NCBI RefSeq assembly: GCF_002802865.1
Contig: NZ_PGLQ01000005.1
Location: 62,001-126,000 of the forward strand
From: Bifidobacterium scaligerum
GTDB taxonomy: Bacteria; Actinomycetota; Actinomycetes; Actinomycetales; Bifidobacteriaceae
Direction of reading: 5' to 3'
DNA: 64,000 nucleotides
The notes under the pieces are model-generated. The model saw only the letters and a program-made list of their open reading frames with translations, did not search any database and was not told where the DNA came from. The translations under genes were made by a program, and so were the position numbers. Position 1 is the first letter of the stretch. Each line of letters starts with the position of its first letter. Shown one piece after another: positions 63,978 to 64,000 of this stretch.

Positions 63978-64000
63978 CGTACACGCCTCCGATTGCCTAG

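Overview
The window is a chromosomal segment of a GC-rich actinobacterium, almost certainly a Bifidobacterium of the longum/breve type. The grounds are the kinase / FN3 / MoxR / DUF58 / transglutaminase-like / PP2C / FHA locus (described in bifidobacteria as the PFNA cluster, from memory), the actinobacterial AdnAB-type helicase-nuclease pair, the gene order prfB-ftsE-ftsX-CHAP hydrolase-smpB, and strong GNC-type codon bias. No rRNA, tRNA, CRISPR array, transposase or prophage was seen.

Layout. (1) 1-12231, plus strand: a giant Ig-like surface protein cut by the left edge, an FHA-domain protein and a zinc-ribbon membrane protein. (2) 12410-27823, minus strand, converging on the first block: kinase Pkb2, a 2021-residue FN3/cadherin-like membrane protein, MoxR ATPase, DUF58 protein, transglutaminase-like membrane protein, PP2C phosphatase, a variant leucine-rich-repeat protein and a second FHA protein. 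Overlapping ATGA junctions show tight translational coupling. Together the blocks look like an envelope signalling module, with a kinase and phosphatase setting phospho-threonine marks, two FHA readers, a MoxR/DUF58 chaperone pair and very large extracellular proteins. (3) 27954-36292: adnA and adnB, overlapping by 4 bp. (4) 36479-44782: MFS transporter, dapB, dapA, RNase J and aminopeptidase N. (5) 45326-54811: TauE-type exporter, glmM, def, two very small ORFs, prfB, ftsE, ftsX, CHAP hydrolase and smpB. (6) 55286-59394: a polar amino-acid ABC transporter with two related binding proteins, one permease and one ATPase. (7) 59815-63977: glmS, an RluA-type pseudouridine synthase and a LacI regulator. 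glmM and glmS both feed UDP-GlcNAc synthesis and dapA/dapB feed diaminopimelate/lysine, so much of the right half serves cell wall and division.

The most unusual content is intergenic. Long perfect or near-perfect inverted repeats are frequent. Three (54903-54991, 61746-61834, 61863-61945) share a conserved 29-31-nt loop although their arms differ, with compensatory changes between arms. A 44-bp perfect palindrome separates pkb2 from adnA, a 23-bp perfect hairpin sits in the dapB leader, and five copies of an 18-20 bp motif in two orientations lie upstream of glmS. In proteins, the transglutaminase-like protein lacks all three catalytic residues and the kinase is a non-RD type with an extracellular FN3-like domain.
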